Shown piece by piece: positions 63,891-64,000 of a stretch of DNA of 64,000 bases. Position numbers and translations under genes: made by a program. The DNA is from Heliopora coerulea (taxonomy: Eukaryota > Cnidaria > Anthozoa > Scleralcyonacea > Helioporidae). The notes below the pieces were generated by a model that was given only the letters and a program-made list of their open reading frames with translations, was not told where the DNA came from and made no database searches. Position 1 is the first letter of the stretch. Every line of letters starts with the position of its first letter. Location: positions 248,001-312,000 of the forward strand of contig JASJOG010000288.1 of NCBI GenBank assembly GCA_030142905.1, in the 5' to 3' direction.

Positions 63891-64000
63891 TGAGGGATTT
63901 CCCCACATTCCATACATTCCAGATATCCCTAACAACCGGCGAATCCGAAAATAGTTTTTTTGTTGACATCGAGTTAGGCTGGTTGTTAGAGAGATTGAGC
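63891..64000. repeat. Polinton right TIR, cut by the window edge
   Basis: Reverse complement matches 46236-46346 with only a few differences (nine against seven A, ttctcc against ttcgcc). The module acattcca...ggttgttag begins at 63905 and is interrupted by the end of the window. Confidence 0.88.

Larger units (their letters stand above)
46180..64000. mobile_element. Polinton/Maverick element, nearly complete, cut by the right window edge
   Basis: Terminal inverted repeats (46236-46346 against 63891-64000, nearly identical), integrase, protein-primed DNA polymerase B, packaging ATPase and capsid-type genes define a Polinton of about 18 kb. Leftward genes run 52876 to 47895; rightward genes run 52917 to 63684. 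The right TIR continues beyond the window, so the target-site duplication cannot be checked. Base composition is markedly more AT-rich than the flanks. Frameshifts or stops affect most genes. Confidence 0.9.

Overview
This window is AT-rich animal nuclear DNA made almost entirely of mobile elements; I recognise no host gene. The element mix points to a metazoan, probably an aquatic invertebrate, but the species cannot be fixed from the sequence. It holds two Polinton/Maverick virus-like elements, Penelope-like elements (PLEs) with GIY-YIG endonuclease and hammerhead-ribozyme motifs, hAT, Tc1/mariner and Crypton-type DNA transposons, LINE and Gypsy fragments, and a tRNA-derived SINE family.

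Layout. (1) About 1-11.7 kb is a badly decayed Polinton on the minus strand: integrase, a membrane-protein homologue, DNA polymerase B and capsid-type genes, running off the left edge. Its polymerase is split by about 3 kb that includes a weak hAT-like relic, and its integrase is split by a 2-kb PLE that itself carries a second, palindromic PLE insertion; both PLE insertions keep target-site duplications. (2) 11.7-24 kb holds LINE endonuclease/RT fragments (+), two hAT-like transposase relics (-) and a Crypton-type tyrosine recombinase relic (-). (3) 24-31 kb holds non-coding DNA, the 3' end of an R2-like LINE, a Gypsy integrase scrap and SINEs. (4) 30.5-41.8 kb is one hAT element on the minus strand, broken by a Tc1/mariner-type insertion at its 3' end and by an 8-kb block of three PLE segments (two direct, one inverted). 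The PLE block is in turn interrupted by a 1.6-kb Tc1 element and a 1.25-kb MITE. (5) 41.8-46.1 kb has SINE copies and unrecognised DNA. (6) 46.2 kb to the right edge is a second, much better preserved Polinton.

The second Polinton has a divergent gene plan. Leftward it carries integrase, a long acidic/membrane protein, a candidate major capsid protein, a packaging ATPase and a small protein. Rightward it carries a conserved Polinton protein, a candidate minor capsid protein, a fibre-like protein with about nine phage-tail-fibre-type shaft repeats, a cluster of very small membrane proteins, a NUMOD-like gene and protein-primed DNA polymerase B. Together they would make, package and integrate a capsid-borne genome. 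Almost every gene has one or a few frameshifts or stops, so this copy is probably dead, although homopolymer sequencing errors could explain part of it. Its genes share an AATAAATG start context, and at least three strong hairpins sit at 3' gene ends, which suggests its own transcription signals.
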